From assembly GCF_900182655.1 (NCBI RefSeq), contig NZ_FXTC01000001.1, positions 992,001-1,056,000 of the forward strand: a stretch of DNA of 64,000 nt, read 5' to 3'. Position numbers and translations under genes: made by a program. Under the pieces are notes generated by a model, which was not told the DNA's origin, did not search any database, and worked only from the letters and a program-made list of their open reading frames with translations. Source of the stretch: Chryseobacterium rhizoplanae (GTDB taxonomy: Bacteria; Bacteroidota; Bacteroidia; Flavobacteriales; Weeksellaceae). This document shows, piece by piece, positions 35,339 to 43,776 of this stretch; position 1 is the first letter of the stretch, and every line of letters begins with the position of its first letter.

Positions 35339-35569
35339 ATGAAATTCATTATGTCAAGTCTGCTTATAGGACTTATTGTCCTAAGCTGTAAAAAAGAATC
35401 CAAAACAGAAATATCTACCACCGACAGTATTGTAACCAATACCGTCAGAACTGATACAATTTCTACTGTTACACCTCTTCCTTCAGATACTATACGTATT
35501 GATACGGTTTCTTCAAAAAATAAGATGGATACCGTCAGAAGTCATAAAAATACAACAACAAAAAAATAA
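35339..35569 (+). CDS. Small Thr/Asp-rich lipoprotein, 76 aa
   Basis: Signal MKFIMSSLLIGLIVLSC gives a lipidated Cys17 followed by KKES. The mature part is low-complexity, with repeated (S/T)DTI and DTV units. The positive residues after the Cys argue against the acidic surface-export signal, so it may face the periplasm. No function is recognised. It has its own promoter with the ATGAC-N4-GTCAT palindrome and its own terminator, which suggests tight regulation by the neighbouring Crp/Fnr-type protein. Confidence 0.7.
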   Translation: MKFIMSSLLIGLIVLSCKKESKTEISTTDSIVTNTVRTDTISTVTPLPSDTIRIDTVSSKNKMDTVRSHKNTTTKK

Positions 35570-35590
35570 TAGTTCACCAATGTTATAGTA

Positions 35591-35620
35591 AAAACCCGTT
35601 ATCAAAGTGAAACGGGTTTT
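35591..35620 (+). terminator. Terminator of the small lipoprotein gene
   Basis: A perfect 10-base stem (AAAACCCGTT/AACGGGTTTT) with a T-rich tail. Confidence 0.85.
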
Positions 35621-35878
35621 ATTATTTATACTTCTACTTATTGTTGAAATTATATTTTTTTATATTATATCAAAAAATCAACTTAATTGCATTTTTAGTA
35701 ATTATATCTGATCAATAATTATAATTACAGTTAAAGTTATTAAAATTTTTAACTTTTTTTAACTTTTAAAATAATAATTAAGGTGTGATTTTTGCATGTA
35801 TCTAGAATCGATTGCCAATGATATTTTTACTAAGACTAAGAAGAGGAGAAGAAGAAAACAACACCAAAAACAACTATT
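35621..35878. other. AT-rich leader region of the Crp/Fnr gene, no gene seen
   Basis: An extremely AT-rich stretch with no ORF. GATTTTTG near 35789 is a poor match to the -7 consensus, and no ATGAC-N4-GTCAT site is present. Confidence 0.4.
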
Positions 35879-36475
35879 ATGGTTATCGACGAAAACATTT
35901 TGATTTCAGCGGGAGCGGAAACGAGACATTATAACCCTTCAGAAACAATATTCTTTGAGGGAGATATCCCTAACTATTATTACCAGATTATTAAAGGAGA
36001 GGTAAAACTTAATAATTATAATGAGGAAGGGAAAGAATTTATCCAAAACATTTTATCCGACGGTGAAAGCTGTGGTGAATCTATACTTTTCATAGATAAG
36101 CCTTATCCTATGAATGCCGAAGCCATTACAGAATGTACTGTTTTAAGGCTTCATAAATCTATCTTTTTTGATCTGCTGAACCGGAATCCGGAATTATACA
36201 TGGAAGTAAGCAGTTTTCTTTCTGAGCGTCTTTACTACAAATTTATCATGATGCAGAATCTCTCATCTCAAAATCCGTCCATACGGCTTCGGGGATTGAT
36301 GGATTATCTTAAGAGTTTTCAAAAGGATATAACTCCTTATTCTTTTTTGATCCCTTTAACGAGGCAGCAGATGGCAAGCCTTACCGGTCTTTGTGTGGAA
36401 ACCGCTATAAGGACGATCAAACATATGGAAAGGGATAAGATCCTAAGAATTGAAAATCGCAAAATCTTATATTAG
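35879..36475 (+). CDS. Crp/Fnr family transcriptional regulator
   Basis: 198 aa. The sensor beta-roll has YNPSETIFFEGDIPNYYYQIIKGEVKLNNYNEEGKEF and GESCGESILFIDKPYPMNAEAI. The winged helix is LTRQQMASLTGLCVETAIRTIKHMERDKIL (about 160-190), whose recognition helix keeps the Glu and Arg used by Fnr and Crp to read TGA-type half sites. Conserved Arg of true cAMP pockets is not evident. It sits between the two promoters carrying ATGAC-N4-GTCAT and is the obvious candidate to bind them. The other Crp-type protein at 32114 is the alternative. Confidence 0.88.
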   Translation: MVIDENILISAGAETRHYNPSETIFFEGDIPNYYYQIIKGEVKLNNYNEEGKEFIQNILSDGESCGESILFIDKPYPMNAEAITECTVLRLHKSIFFDLLNRNPELYMEVSSFLSERLYYKFIMMQNLSSQNPSIRLRGLMDYLKSFQKDITPYSFLIPLTRQQMASLTGLCVETAIRTIKHMERDKILRIENRKILY

Positions 36476-36547
36476 AATCATTTCAGGTATACGATCTTGT
36501 GATTTTTTCAATTAAAATCTTATAAGTTTATGAAAACAATAAGCTGT

Positions 36548-36782
36548 ATGAATATTGATGAAAGTCTTCTGTACTCCTTTGGTGCAGAAGACAGGCATCA
36601 CAAAATCCTATGCAAAACTAAAGTTACTATGATGAAGACTGTCATCACTGCTTTCATATAGCATTTACAAGACAGCAGATCATCAATCTTACGGGGATGC
36701 GTGTGGAAACAGTCATCAAAAGCTTAAAAAAATGGAAAAAGAAGGCAGCATTACTTTACAAGACCGAAAAATTTTGTATTAA
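36548..36782 (+). pseudogene. Decayed Crp/Fnr regulator, relic of a duplicate of the upstream gene
   Basis: From the ATG at 36548 the reading MNIDESLLYSFGAEDRHH parallels the functional gene's MVIDENILISAGAETRHY, then runs into a stop (TAG, 36659-36661). In another frame from about 36640 the sequence reads FTRQQIINLTGMRVETVIK and continues to DRKILY and a stop, matching the functional gene's C-terminal winged helix to its last residues. About 120 codons of the sensor domain are missing and the two ends are out of frame. The regulator was duplicated in tandem and then decayed. Confidence 0.85.
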
Positions 36783-36793
36783 TCTGCATTAAC

Positions 36794-36837
36794 ATGACTC
36801 AGGTCATAAAAAAGTGAATTATTCTGACGTATATTTG
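36794..36837 (+). promoter_or_regulatory. Promoter of the stress island with Crp/Fnr-type operator
   Basis: ATGAC-N4-GTCAT (36794-36807) is centred about 41-42 bases before the start predicted from the -7 box TATATTTG (36830-36837). The leader to the ATG at 37003 is about 160 bases and contains a hairpin (TTGCCGTC/GACGGCAA, 36938-36967) of unknown role. Confidence 0.6.
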
Positions 36838-37002
36838 ATATATAAGTTTTTCAATCCAATTCCAAACACCTTAGTAAAAAGGAACGTAAAAAGCATTTTG
36901 CTTTTATTATCATTTTAAAATTACCGACACCCAACTGTTGCCGTCTAATACTAGTCACGGACGGCAATACACATCACTAAATATTAATATAAAAATTCAG
37001 TT

Positions 37003-37758
37003 ATGAACACTAGAAATTCAAGAAATAGCAGTTCAAGAAGAAATTCACATTCACCGGAAAATCTTGAAGAAGTATATCAGTTAGGATATGATCATGGTTA
37101 TAATGATGCAACCAGAGATGAAGATTATGACGATGATTTTTCAGAATATGAAAATTATTTTGATAATGAAAATGACGATTATGACGATGATTATGATGAA
37201 GATGACTATGATGATTACGACGACGATTATGATGAGGATGACGACAATGAAGGCGATGACGATTATGATCAGAGAGGCCGCAGCGGAGGGAGAGGCAGTT
37301 CCAGAAGTGGAAACGGAAATCAGCAAAGAGACAGTCAGGGAAGATTCACTTCCGGTAGAGGCAGTTCTCGTGGAGGAAATTCCGGAAGCGGATCCCGTGG
37401 ACGTTCAAATTCTGGCTCAGGTTCAGGAGGAAGAGGCAGATCATCATCAGGAAGTGGTACTTCAAATGGTAATTCCCGTAACCGTTCCAATTCTGGTTCA
37501 GGTTCCAGATCGGGAGTAAGATCTTCCAATTCTGAATCCAACTCAGGACGAGGAGGTTCTAATTCTAGATCAGGAAATAATAACAATAGTAGTTCAGGCC
37601 GTAGTTCTAGTAATTCCAATTCAGGCAGTTCAAGAAGAGGTTTTGCAGCGATGAGTAAAGCGGACCGTACAAGAATTGCAAGAATGGGAGGTCAGGCATC
37701 TCACGGAGGCGGAAGGTCATCAGGACGTTCCGGATTCGGAGGCAGACGTAATTCATAA
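37003..37758 (+). CDS. KGG-type stress protein with Asp-rich and Ser/Gly/Arg-rich tracts
   Basis: 251 aa, largely disordered. Residues 24-35 hold LGYDHGYNDATR. Residues 38-92 are almost continuous Asp/Tyr/Glu, and 93-210 are Ser/Gly/Asn/Arg repeats. The C-terminus (211-236: RRGFAAMSKADRTRIARMGGQASHGG) is a KGG-motif module as in stress-induced proteins of the GsiB/YciG kind. It may act as a hydrophilin or nucleic-acid-binding protein under osmotic or stationary-phase stress; that is family inference. The overlapping ORFs in other frames reflect the repetitive composition. Confidence 0.75.
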   Translation: MNTRNSRNSSSRRNSHSPENLEEVYQLGYDHGYNDATRDEDYDDDFSEYENYFDNENDDYDDDYDEDDYDDYDDDYDEDDDNEGDDDYDQRGRSGGRGSSRSGNGNQQRDSQGRFTSGRGSSRGGNSGSGSRGRSNSGSGSGGRGRSSSGSGTSNGNSRNRSNSGSGSRSGVRSSNSESNSGRGGSNSRSGNNNNSSSGRSSSNSNSGSSRRGFAAMSKADRTRIARMGGQASHGGGRSSGRSGFGGRRNS

Positions 37759-37768
37759 TTCTTTTTCC

Positions 37769-37806
37769 AGGATTGCCTCTTTAGCCCTATATAAAGAGGT
37801 AATCCT
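37769..37806 (+). terminator. Terminator after the KGG gene
   Basis: Long stem AGGATT.CCTCTTT/AAAGAGG.AATCCT. It may be partial, since the stress genes continue in the same direction. Confidence 0.75.
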
Positions 37807-37832
37807 TTTAATTACAAACACCATTTTACACC

Positions 37833-38420
37833 ATGCCCAATAAAATATTAGAAACCAATAGTTCAGTTTCTGCCACCCAAAAAGGGAATGCAGACAAGAC
37901 GACTGTGAACAAGGAGGAAATGAAAAATGCACCCCTTCATAAATTCTTTGTAAGTGCCCTGAAAGATATTTATTATGCTGAAAATGCCATTCTTGAAGCG
38001 TTGGAAAAAATGCAGGAAGCTGCTACCACCGAAGAACTGAAAGATGCCTTTGAAGATCATCATCTTCAAACCCAAAAGCATGTAAAACGTCTGGAAAAAG
38101 TTTTCAAACTTATTGACGAAAAGCCCGAAAAAAAAGAATGTAAGGCTATAAAAGGAATCATCGAAGAAGGTGAGGAAGTCATTAAATCTACAGAAGATGG
38201 CTCTGCAACAAGAGATGCCGCATTAATTATTGCTGCACAAAAAGTGGAACATTACGAAATTGCAACCTATGGCGGGCTTGCACAACTTGCGATTACCATG
38301 GGACATGATAAAGCTGCCGACCTTCTTGAAAGAACGCTTCAGGAAGAAGAAGACACCGATTCGCATCTTACAGAGATTGCAGAAACATCCATCAATTTTG
38401 ATGCAGAACAGGAAGATTAA
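37833..38420 (+). CDS. YciE/DUF892 ferritin-like stress protein
   Basis: 195 aa. A 30-residue disordered N-terminus is followed by a ferritin-like four-helix bundle (about 32-190). Metal-type acidic and His residues are in FFVSALKDIYYAENAILEALEKM, HHLQTQKHVKRLEKVF, QKVEHYEIATYGGL and LERTLQEEEDTDSHLTEIAE. The family is induced by general stress in enterobacteria and is thought to bind di-iron. Here it stands with catalase and a KGG-type protein, the same company as in yciGFE-katN type clusters. Confidence 0.88.
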   Translation: MPNKILETNSSVSATQKGNADKTTVNKEEMKNAPLHKFFVSALKDIYYAENAILEALEKMQEAATTEELKDAFEDHHLQTQKHVKRLEKVFKLIDEKPEKKECKAIKGIIEEGEEVIKSTEDGSATRDAALIIAAQKVEHYEIATYGGLAQLAITMGHDKAADLLERTLQEEEDTDSHLTEIAETSINFDAEQED

Positions 38421-38430
38421 AAGAACATAA

Positions 38431-38464
38431 TAAGCCATGTAGCTTGTTCTATATGGCTTATTTT
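38431..38464 (+). terminator. Terminator-like hairpin after the DUF892 gene
   Basis: TAAGCCAT and ATGGCTTA form the stem and TTTT follows. It overlaps the start region of the next gene. Confidence 0.5.
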
Positions 38465-38788
38465 AACCATGAAATCAAAATATATATGGACGGTCAGAAA
38501 ATAATAAAAACGCTGAGACACAAAGATTTTATAAAAATACCTCATGCAGGGGAGTGTTTTGAAGACGGGGCAGCGATCTATGCCAAAGAAATCAAGGAAA
38601 ATATCTTTCTCTTATTCATTATCCTTAAAGATATTGATATTGAAAATATACAGGCATTAATTGCTCATTTTGACTGTTTCAACAGTATCGGATTAAAAGA
38701 GCCGGAACAGATCATGTTTTATCTGTCCATCAAGGATAAAAACGACCTCCACTATTTTGAGCAATATTTAAAAGCTTCCCATAACTAA
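38453..38788 (+). CDS. Hypothetical protein of the stress island, about 111 aa
   Basis: I do not recognise it. The product begins MAYFNHEIKIYMDGQKIIK if the ATG at 38453 is used. The ATG at 38486 (MDGQKIIK) is an alternative, because the first lies inside a terminator-like hairpin. Alternating beta strands and a helix (ENIQALIAHFDCFNSIGL) suggest a small alpha/beta domain. It is soluble, without signal or membrane segment. The gene is 14 bases upstream of another small unknown and is presumably co-transcribed with it. Confidence 0.6.
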   Translation: MAYFNHEIKIYMDGQKIIKTLRHKDFIKIPHAGECFEDGAAIYAKEIKENIFLLFIILKDIDIENIQALIAHFDCFNSIGLKEPEQIMFYLSIKDKNDLHYFEQYLKASHN

Positions 38789-38802
38789 TACCCTTTTTGA
38801 AC

Positions 38803-39180
38803 ATGATATTTGAAAACGACACTTTACAACATTCCGGGCTGAATGATAAAAATAACGCGATAGAGAATGAATCTTTATTTCCGCTTATTATCAATTCTTA
38901 CGGAGTGACTGCTTTTCTGATCAAATCATTAGAAAAGATTAAAAATAATGCTCAATGTGAGGTTTTGAAAAGAGTAATAGATGCTTACATAGAAGAATAT
39001 ATCCTTCATATCCGTGAGTTTCATACTAAAAACAGCACGGAAACTATGGATATGGATGCTGAAATAAGATTTGAATCCCCGGATTTCACTTTGTATGCCA
39101 AAACGGCTTATTATAAGGTGCTGAAGGAAGAAGAATATATTAACAAACTTCTTGAAATTCTGGAGAAAAAAGCAGATTAA
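38803..39180 (+). CDS. Hypothetical helical protein of the stress island, 125 aa
   Basis: An unknown, mostly helical acidic protein. The segments SYGVTAFLIKSLEKIKNNAQCEVLKRVIDAYIEEYILHIREFHTK resemble a small helical bundle with His and Glu residues placed as in ferritin-like proteins, although I cannot assign the family. A TTG at 38797 is in frame, but the ATG at 38803 is preferred. It precedes the catalase gene by 56 bases. Confidence 0.6.
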   Translation: MIFENDTLQHSGLNDKNNAIENESLFPLIINSYGVTAFLIKSLEKIKNNAQCEVLKRVIDAYIEEYILHIREFHTKNSTETMDMDAEIRFESPDFTLYAKTAYYKVLKEEEYINKLLEILEKKAD

Positions 39181-39236
39181 TTCTTCAGAGTATCTTATCT
39201 CACTACTTTCAACCTTACGCCAACCACAAAAAGATT

Positions 39237-41375
39237 ATGAATATGAAAACCAACGAACACAACAAAAAAGCACAACAGCTGGATGTACACAGTACTTCCA
39301 ATGAAAATGAAAAACTAACCACCAATCAGGGCTTAAAGATCAATAACAATCAGGATTCTTTAAAAGCCGGGGAGAGAGGCCCTTCATTATTGGAAGATTT
39401 TATCCTGAGAGAAAAGATTACCCACTTTGATCACGAAAGGATTCCCGAAAGAGTAGTTCATGCAAGAGGTTCCGGTGCACACGGAGTTTTTAAACTTACC
39501 AAAAGCCTTGCAGCTTATACCAAAGCAAAATTTTTAACAGAACTTGGAAAAGAAACTCCTGTTTTTGTAAGATTTTCAACTGTTGCGGGAAGTAAAGGAA
39601 GTACAGATCTGGCCAGAGATGTTCGTGGATTTGCCATTAAATTTTACACTGACGAGGGAAATTATGATCTCGTAGCCAACAATATGCCCGTGTTTTTTAT
39701 CCAGGATGCGATCAAATTTCCAGATCTGGTACATGCGGTGAAACCTGAACCGGATAATGAAATTCCCCAGGCCGCTTCCGCCCATGATACATTTTGGGAT
39801 TTTATCTCACTCATGCCGGAAAGTATGCATATGATTATGTGGCTGATGAGTGACAGAGCCATTCCGAGGAGTCTGAGAATGATGGAAGGCTTTGGAGTAC
39901 ATTCTTTTAAATTCATTAATGAGGAAGGAAAAGTACATTTTGTGAAATTCCATTTTAAACCAAAATTAGGAGTACATTCCGTAGCCTGGAATGAGGCTCA
40001 GATTATTTCAGGAGTAGATTCTGATTTCCATAAAAGAGACCTTTGGGAAGCCATTGAAAGCGGTGATTATCCTGAATGGGACTTTGGGGTACAGCTGATT
40101 CCTGAAGAAGACGAGCACAAATTTGATTTTGACCTTCTTGATCCTACCAAACTGGTTCCTGAAGAAGAAGTTCCCGTAGAAATCGTAGGAACGTTAACTC
40201 TAAATAAAAATCCTGATAATTTCTTTGCAGAAACAGAGCAGGTTGCTTTTCATCCTGGACATATCATTCCCGGAATAGATTTCACGAACGATCCGTTGCT
40301 GCAGGGAAGATTATTTTCATATACCGATACTCAGCTGTCAAGGCTGGGATCACCCAATTTTCATGAAATTCCAATCAACAGATCTCTCAATACCGTTCAT
40401 AATAACCAACGGGACGGACATATGAGACAACAGATTGTCAAAGGAAAAACAAGCTATGAACCCAATTCTATAGGTGGCGGATGTCCTTTTCAGGCGATGA
40501 TGTCTGAAGGCGGATTTGCTTCCCAACAGGAAAGAGTTTCCGGAGTAAAGATCAGGGAAAGAAGCAAAAGCTTTGTAGATCATTATTCACAGGCTAAACT
40601 ATTCTACAACAGCCAGTCGACGCCGGAAAAAATGCACCTTCAGAATGCATTGATCTTTGAACTGTCTAAAGTAACCCGTCCCGAGATCAGAGAAAGACTG
40701 GTAGGACAGCTGGCTTATATTGATACGTCTCTGGCCTGGAAAGTTGCAGAAAAATTAGGGGCAGAAGTCAAAAAATTAGAATGGCCCAACCAGAGTTTAC
40801 CGGCAGACAGTAATATTGTAGAGCTTCAGAGCGAAGAAAGAGAGCCTGATACAAAGGTTTCTGACGCTTTAAGCATGAAACATACCGTTAAAGACACAAT
40901 TAAAACAAGAAAAATAGGATTTATTCTGGCCAACGGAGTTGATGGCGGAGCTGTCAGCGATCTTAAAACAAAACTTGAAGCGGAAGGCGCTAAAGTTGAA
41001 TTGATTGCACCAAGTCTTGCTCCTGTAAAAACTAATGATGGTACAGACCTGATCCCGAAATATTCTCTGACGAATACTGCCAGTGTCTGCTTCGATGCAT
41101 TATTTATTTGTTCCGGTGCAGACTCTGTAAAAGAACTGATGATTTCTGAAAATAAGCATCATGTACTGCACTTTATCAATGAAGCCTATAAGCATTGTAA
41201 GGCCATTTATTTCGGGACAGACACACAGGCTGTTTATCATCATTCCAATGTATCAGCCAAAAAGCATGATGATCCTGGAATCGTCACATGGGAAGATGGA
41301 AATCCTGCAGATAAATTCATTAATGCTATTGCCAAACACAGAGTCTGGGATCTTGAAATGGAGAGAAACGCTTAA
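39237..41375 (+). CDS. katE: Large-subunit (clade 2, HPII-like) catalase with C-terminal DJ-1-like domain
   Basis: 712 aa. The catalase core (about 40-540) has catalytic His75 ([15 protein letters not shown]), [25 protein letters not shown], distal Asn in [13 protein letters not shown] and heme-ligand Tyr in [18 protein letters not shown]. Residues 558-712 form the DJ-1/PfpI-like domain of clade 2 enzymes. It removes hydrogen peroxide, probably in stationary or stress conditions as for E. coli KatE. It is the centre of the stress island. Confidence 0.92.
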   Translation: MNMKTNEHNKKAQQLDVHSTSNENEKLTTNQGLKINNNQDSLKAGERGPSLLEDFILREKITHFDHERIPERVVHARGSGAHGVFKLTKSLAAYTKAKFLTELGKETPVFVRFSTVAGSKGSTDLARDVRGFAIKFYTDEGNYDLVANNMPVFFIQDAIKFPDLVHAVKPEPDNEIPQAASAHDTFWDFISLMPESMHMIMWLMSDRAIPRSLRMMEGFGVHSFKFINEEGKVHFVKFHFKPKLGVHSVAWNEAQIISGVDSDFHKRDLWEAIESGDYPEWDFGVQLIPEEDEHKFDFDLLDPTKLVPEEEVPVEIVGTLTLNKNPDNFFAETEQVAFHPGHIIPGIDFTNDPLLQGRLFSYTDTQLSRLGSPNFHEIPINRSLNTVHNNQRDGHMRQQIVKGKTSYEPNSIGGGCPFQAMMSEGGFASQQERVSGVKIRERSKSFVDHYSQAKLFYNSQSTPEKMHLQNALIFELSKVTRPEIRERLVGQLAYIDTSLAWKVAEKLGAEVKKLEWPNQSLPADSNIVELQSEEREPDTKVSDALSMKHTVKDTIKTRKIGFILANGVDGGAVSDLKTKLEAEGAKVELIAPSLAPVKTNDGTDLIPKYSLTNTASVCFDALFICSGADSVKELMISENKHHVLHFINEAYKHCKAIYFGTDTQAVYHHSNVSAKKHDDPGIVTWEDGNPADKFINAIAKHRVWDLEMERNA

Positions 41376-41412
41376 TCATAACACCTTTCACACCAATTTA
41401 AATATTAATGTT

Positions 41413-41441
41413 AAGCTGCTGTATTCATTCAGCAGCTTTTT
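41413..41441 (+). terminator. Terminator of the catalase gene
   Basis: A perfect 9-base stem (AAGCTGCTG/CAGCAGCTT) followed by a T-run. Confidence 0.85.
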
Positions 41442-41501
41442 AAACCTCTCTTTTTCATTTTTTTCAATTCATTTTTAAACCTCATTCAAAATATTAACAT
41501 T

Positions 41502-42002
41502 ATGAATTTTCAACAAAATCTCTTAGAATATATAAGCCAGTCCCTGATGACTACAGATGAGACCATTTCAGTTGCTGAAAGTGTCACTTCAGGATGCCTG
41601 CAACTGGCCTTTTCACAGATGCCCAATGCCTCAATGTTTTATAAGGGAGGCATGACAACCTATTCTTTACCGGAAAAAGTAAGGCTATTAAAGGTCAACA
41701 GACAGGAAGCTGAAGAATGCGACTGTGTTTCAGAAAATATTGCAGAAACCATGGCATTAAATGTTGCCAGACTCTACGAATCGGACTGGTCTATTGCTAC
41801 AACCGGCTACTGCACACCCATCCGGAATTCCGGGTATAAAATTTTTGCGTATTTCTCATTTTCCTATAAAGGGGAGATCATTCTGACTAAAAAACTGGAA
41901 CTGCACCCCAAAACTCAGGCCCTGAATGCCCAGCTGTATTATACAGAATTTATTTTAGGGTGTTTTAAAAGTGAGCTTAACAGGGTTTTAATCTTAAAAT
42001 AA
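41502..42002 (+). CDS. CinA C-terminal-like protein (PncC family), divergent
   Basis: 166 aa. It keeps the general layout of nicotinamide-nucleotide amidohydrolases: SVAESVTSGCLQLAFSQ, FYKGGMTTYSLPEKVRLLKV and VSENIAETMALNVARL. The usual AESCTGG reads AESVTSG, however, and the glycine-rich GIAGPxGG loop reads TTGYCTPIRNSG. Deamidase activity is therefore doubtful, and the protein may have a new substrate or a non-enzymatic role. It starts a run of closely spaced stress-island genes (five bases to the first SDR). Confidence 0.75.
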   Translation: MNFQQNLLEYISQSLMTTDETISVAESVTSGCLQLAFSQMPNASMFYKGGMTTYSLPEKVRLLKVNRQEAEECDCVSENIAETMALNVARLYESDWSIATTGYCTPIRNSGYKIFAYFSFSYKGEIILTKKLELHPKTQALNAQLYYTEFILGCFKSELNRVLILK

Positions 42003-42007
42003 AAACT

Positions 42008-42805
42008 ATGGAACGCAAAAATCAATATGTGCTGATTACAGGAGCCACAAGCGGTATAGGATATGAACTGGCCAAACAGTTTGCCCGAAATGGCTATGAT
42101 CTTGTGATTGTAGCCAGAGATCAGGAAGAACTGAAAAGAAAGGCCGATGAATTTAAAAAATATGGAGTAAACGTTATCAGCATTTCCAAAAACTTATTCT
42201 TAGAGGAGGAAGCTTATTCTCTTTATTCCGAATTGAAAATGAATGCGATAAGCCCCGAAATACTGGTAAATGATGCAGGACAGGGAGTGTATGGTAAATT
42301 TCAGGATACAGATATTCACAGGGAAATAGACATTGTTCATTTGAATATTATTTCGATGCTCATACTTACAAAACTGTTTATTAAGGACCGATTGCCGAAA
42401 GGATCGGGAAAAGTCCTGAATCTGGCTTCTGTAGCCAGTAAAGTTCCAGGTCCCTGGCATTCTGTGTATCATGCTACCAAAGCATTTGTTTTGTCGTGGT
42501 CTGAAGCCATTCGTGAAGAATTAAAAGATTCAGGAATCACGGTAACAGCACTTTTGCCGGGACCTACGGATACCGATTTCTTTAATAAAGCAGAGATGAG
42601 TAGAAGTAAAATACTGGAGGACAAAGATAGTCTGGCTTCTCCGGAAGAAGTGGCTATTGATGGTTATAATGCTCTGATGAATGATGAGGATAAAATAATT
42701 TCGGGCCTGAAAAATAAACTATCTGTTGCCATGGCTAATCTTTCAAGCGACAGTATGGCAGCTCACAGAATGGCAGAAATGCAGAAACCTACCGAGAAAA
42801 AATAA
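42008..42805 (+). CDS. Short-chain dehydrogenase/reductase (classical SDR)
   Basis: 265 aa Rossmann enzyme. Cofactor motif TGATSGIGYELAK (residues 11-23), NDAGQG in place of NNAG, and catalytic Ser with YHATK (Tyr/Lys) near 150. An Arg in VARDQEELKRKADEF suggests NADPH preference. It resembles the DltE/YqjQ-type reductases, with substrate unknown. The C-terminal 40 residues look flexible. It is followed after 11 bases by a second SDR of a different subfamily. Confidence 0.87.
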   Translation: MERKNQYVLITGATSGIGYELAKQFARNGYDLVIVARDQEELKRKADEFKKYGVNVISISKNLFLEEEAYSLYSELKMNAISPEILVNDAGQGVYGKFQDTDIHREIDIVHLNIISMLILTKLFIKDRLPKGSGKVLNLASVASKVPGPWHSVYHATKAFVLSWSEAIREELKDSGITVTALLPGPTDTDFFNKAEMSRSKILEDKDSLASPEEVAIDGYNALMNDEDKIISGLKNKLSVAMANLSSDSMAAHRMAEMQKPTEKK

Positions 42806-42816
42806 AAGCTGATGAA

Positions 42817-43563
42817 ATGGGAAAATTAGAAAATAAATCTGTTTTGATTACCGGAGCAGACAGCGGAATCGGCAAAGCAGTGGCTCTTCTTTTTGCATTG
42901 GAAGGAGCAGATATTGCGATTATTTACCATTCCAGTGATAATGATGCCGGAAAAACAAAATCAGAAATTGAAAGTCTGAATAAAAAATGCATTATTTTCA
43001 AAGGTGATATCAATGATTATGAATTCTGTGAAAAAACAGTGAAAGAAGTTATTTCGGCATTCGGGAAAATTGATATCCTCGTCAATAATGCAGGAATTCA
43101 GTTTCCTGCCGATAGAATTGAAGATCTTGAAGAGAAAAACATCAGGCAGACCTTTGATTCTAATATTGTAGGAATGATTTTGTTAACAAAGGTTGTGTTT
43201 CCTTATTTGAAAGAAGGAAGCTCCATCATCAATACCACCTCGGTTTCTGCGTATCAGGGACATCCTGAACTGCTTGATTACTCTGCAACAAAAGGAGCAA
43301 TTGTTTCCTTTACCCGCTCACTGGCTTTACAGGCAAAACCCAAAGGAATCCGTGTCAATGCCGTTGCTCCAGGCCCGGTTGCAACCCCGCTTACGGAAGA
43401 AACATTTGACGAAAAAGAAGAAAACCCTAATAAACCTCCTCTGGAAAGAAATGCCACTCCGGAAGAAATCGCTTTCAGCTTTTTATTTCTGGCAGGTACC
43501 GATGCCTCACAGGTTACGGGACAGGTGCTTCATCCCAATGGAGGACTGATCGTAAACGGCTAA
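42817..43563 (+). CDS. Short-chain dehydrogenase (YhdG/YghA-like general stress SDR)
   Basis: 248 aa. TGADSGIGKAVALLFALEGADIAI (11-34), NNAGIQ, catalytic Ser (TTSVSAY) and Tyr/Lys in YSATKGAI, C-terminal TGQVLHPNGGLIVNG. It belongs to the group annotated as general stress or glucose 1-dehydrogenase-like oxidoreductases. These usually carry an N-terminal extension of about 40 residues that is missing here. The substrate is unknown. It sits 11 bases after the first SDR. Confidence 0.87.
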   Translation: MGKLENKSVLITGADSGIGKAVALLFALEGADIAIIYHSSDNDAGKTKSEIESLNKKCIIFKGDINDYEFCEKTVKEVISAFGKIDILVNNAGIQFPADRIEDLEEKNIRQTFDSNIVGMILLTKVVFPYLKEGSSIINTTSVSAYQGHPELLDYSATKGAIVSFTRSLALQAKPKGIRVNAVAPGPVATPLTEETFDEKEENPNKPPLERNATPEEIAFSFLFLAGTDASQVTGQVLHPNGGLIVNG

Positions 43564-43587
43564 AAAGTAACAAAAAAAATATAGAAT

Positions 43588-43752
43588 ATGAAAGCTACAG
43601 CACTTATTTTGGGAGTGATCAGCTTATTTGCTTTTACCTCCTGCAGATGCAATATTGACGAAGATGAAAACAAAAAAAGAGACCAAAAGAATAACCCGGC
43701 CAATGCCGGCAAAACAGGTCTGCCCGAAAACGATACTTTGAGTATCAGATAA
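43588..43752 (+). CDS. Very small lipoprotein, 54 aa
   Basis: ATG at 43588 reads MKATALILGVISLFAFTSC, a clean lipoprotein signal with Cys19, then a charged Asn/Lys-rich tail ending LSIR. The spacing of 24 bases on each side to the SDR and the FAD-Rieske gene fits an operon member. No function is recognised. The gene is easily missed because of its size, but the lipobox and position make it credible. Confidence 0.7.
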   Translation: MKATALILGVISLFAFTSCRCNIDEDENKKRDQKNNPANAGKTGLPENDTLSIR

Positions 43753-43776
43753 GTTTAACAACAAAATATTCTGGTT

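Noticed and set aside
37088..37619. Met/Thr/Ile-rich plus-frame and Leu/Pro/Glu-rich minus-frame ORFs over the KGG gene
   Set aside because: These are shadows of the Asp-codon and Ser/Gly repeats. They have no start context or known domain.
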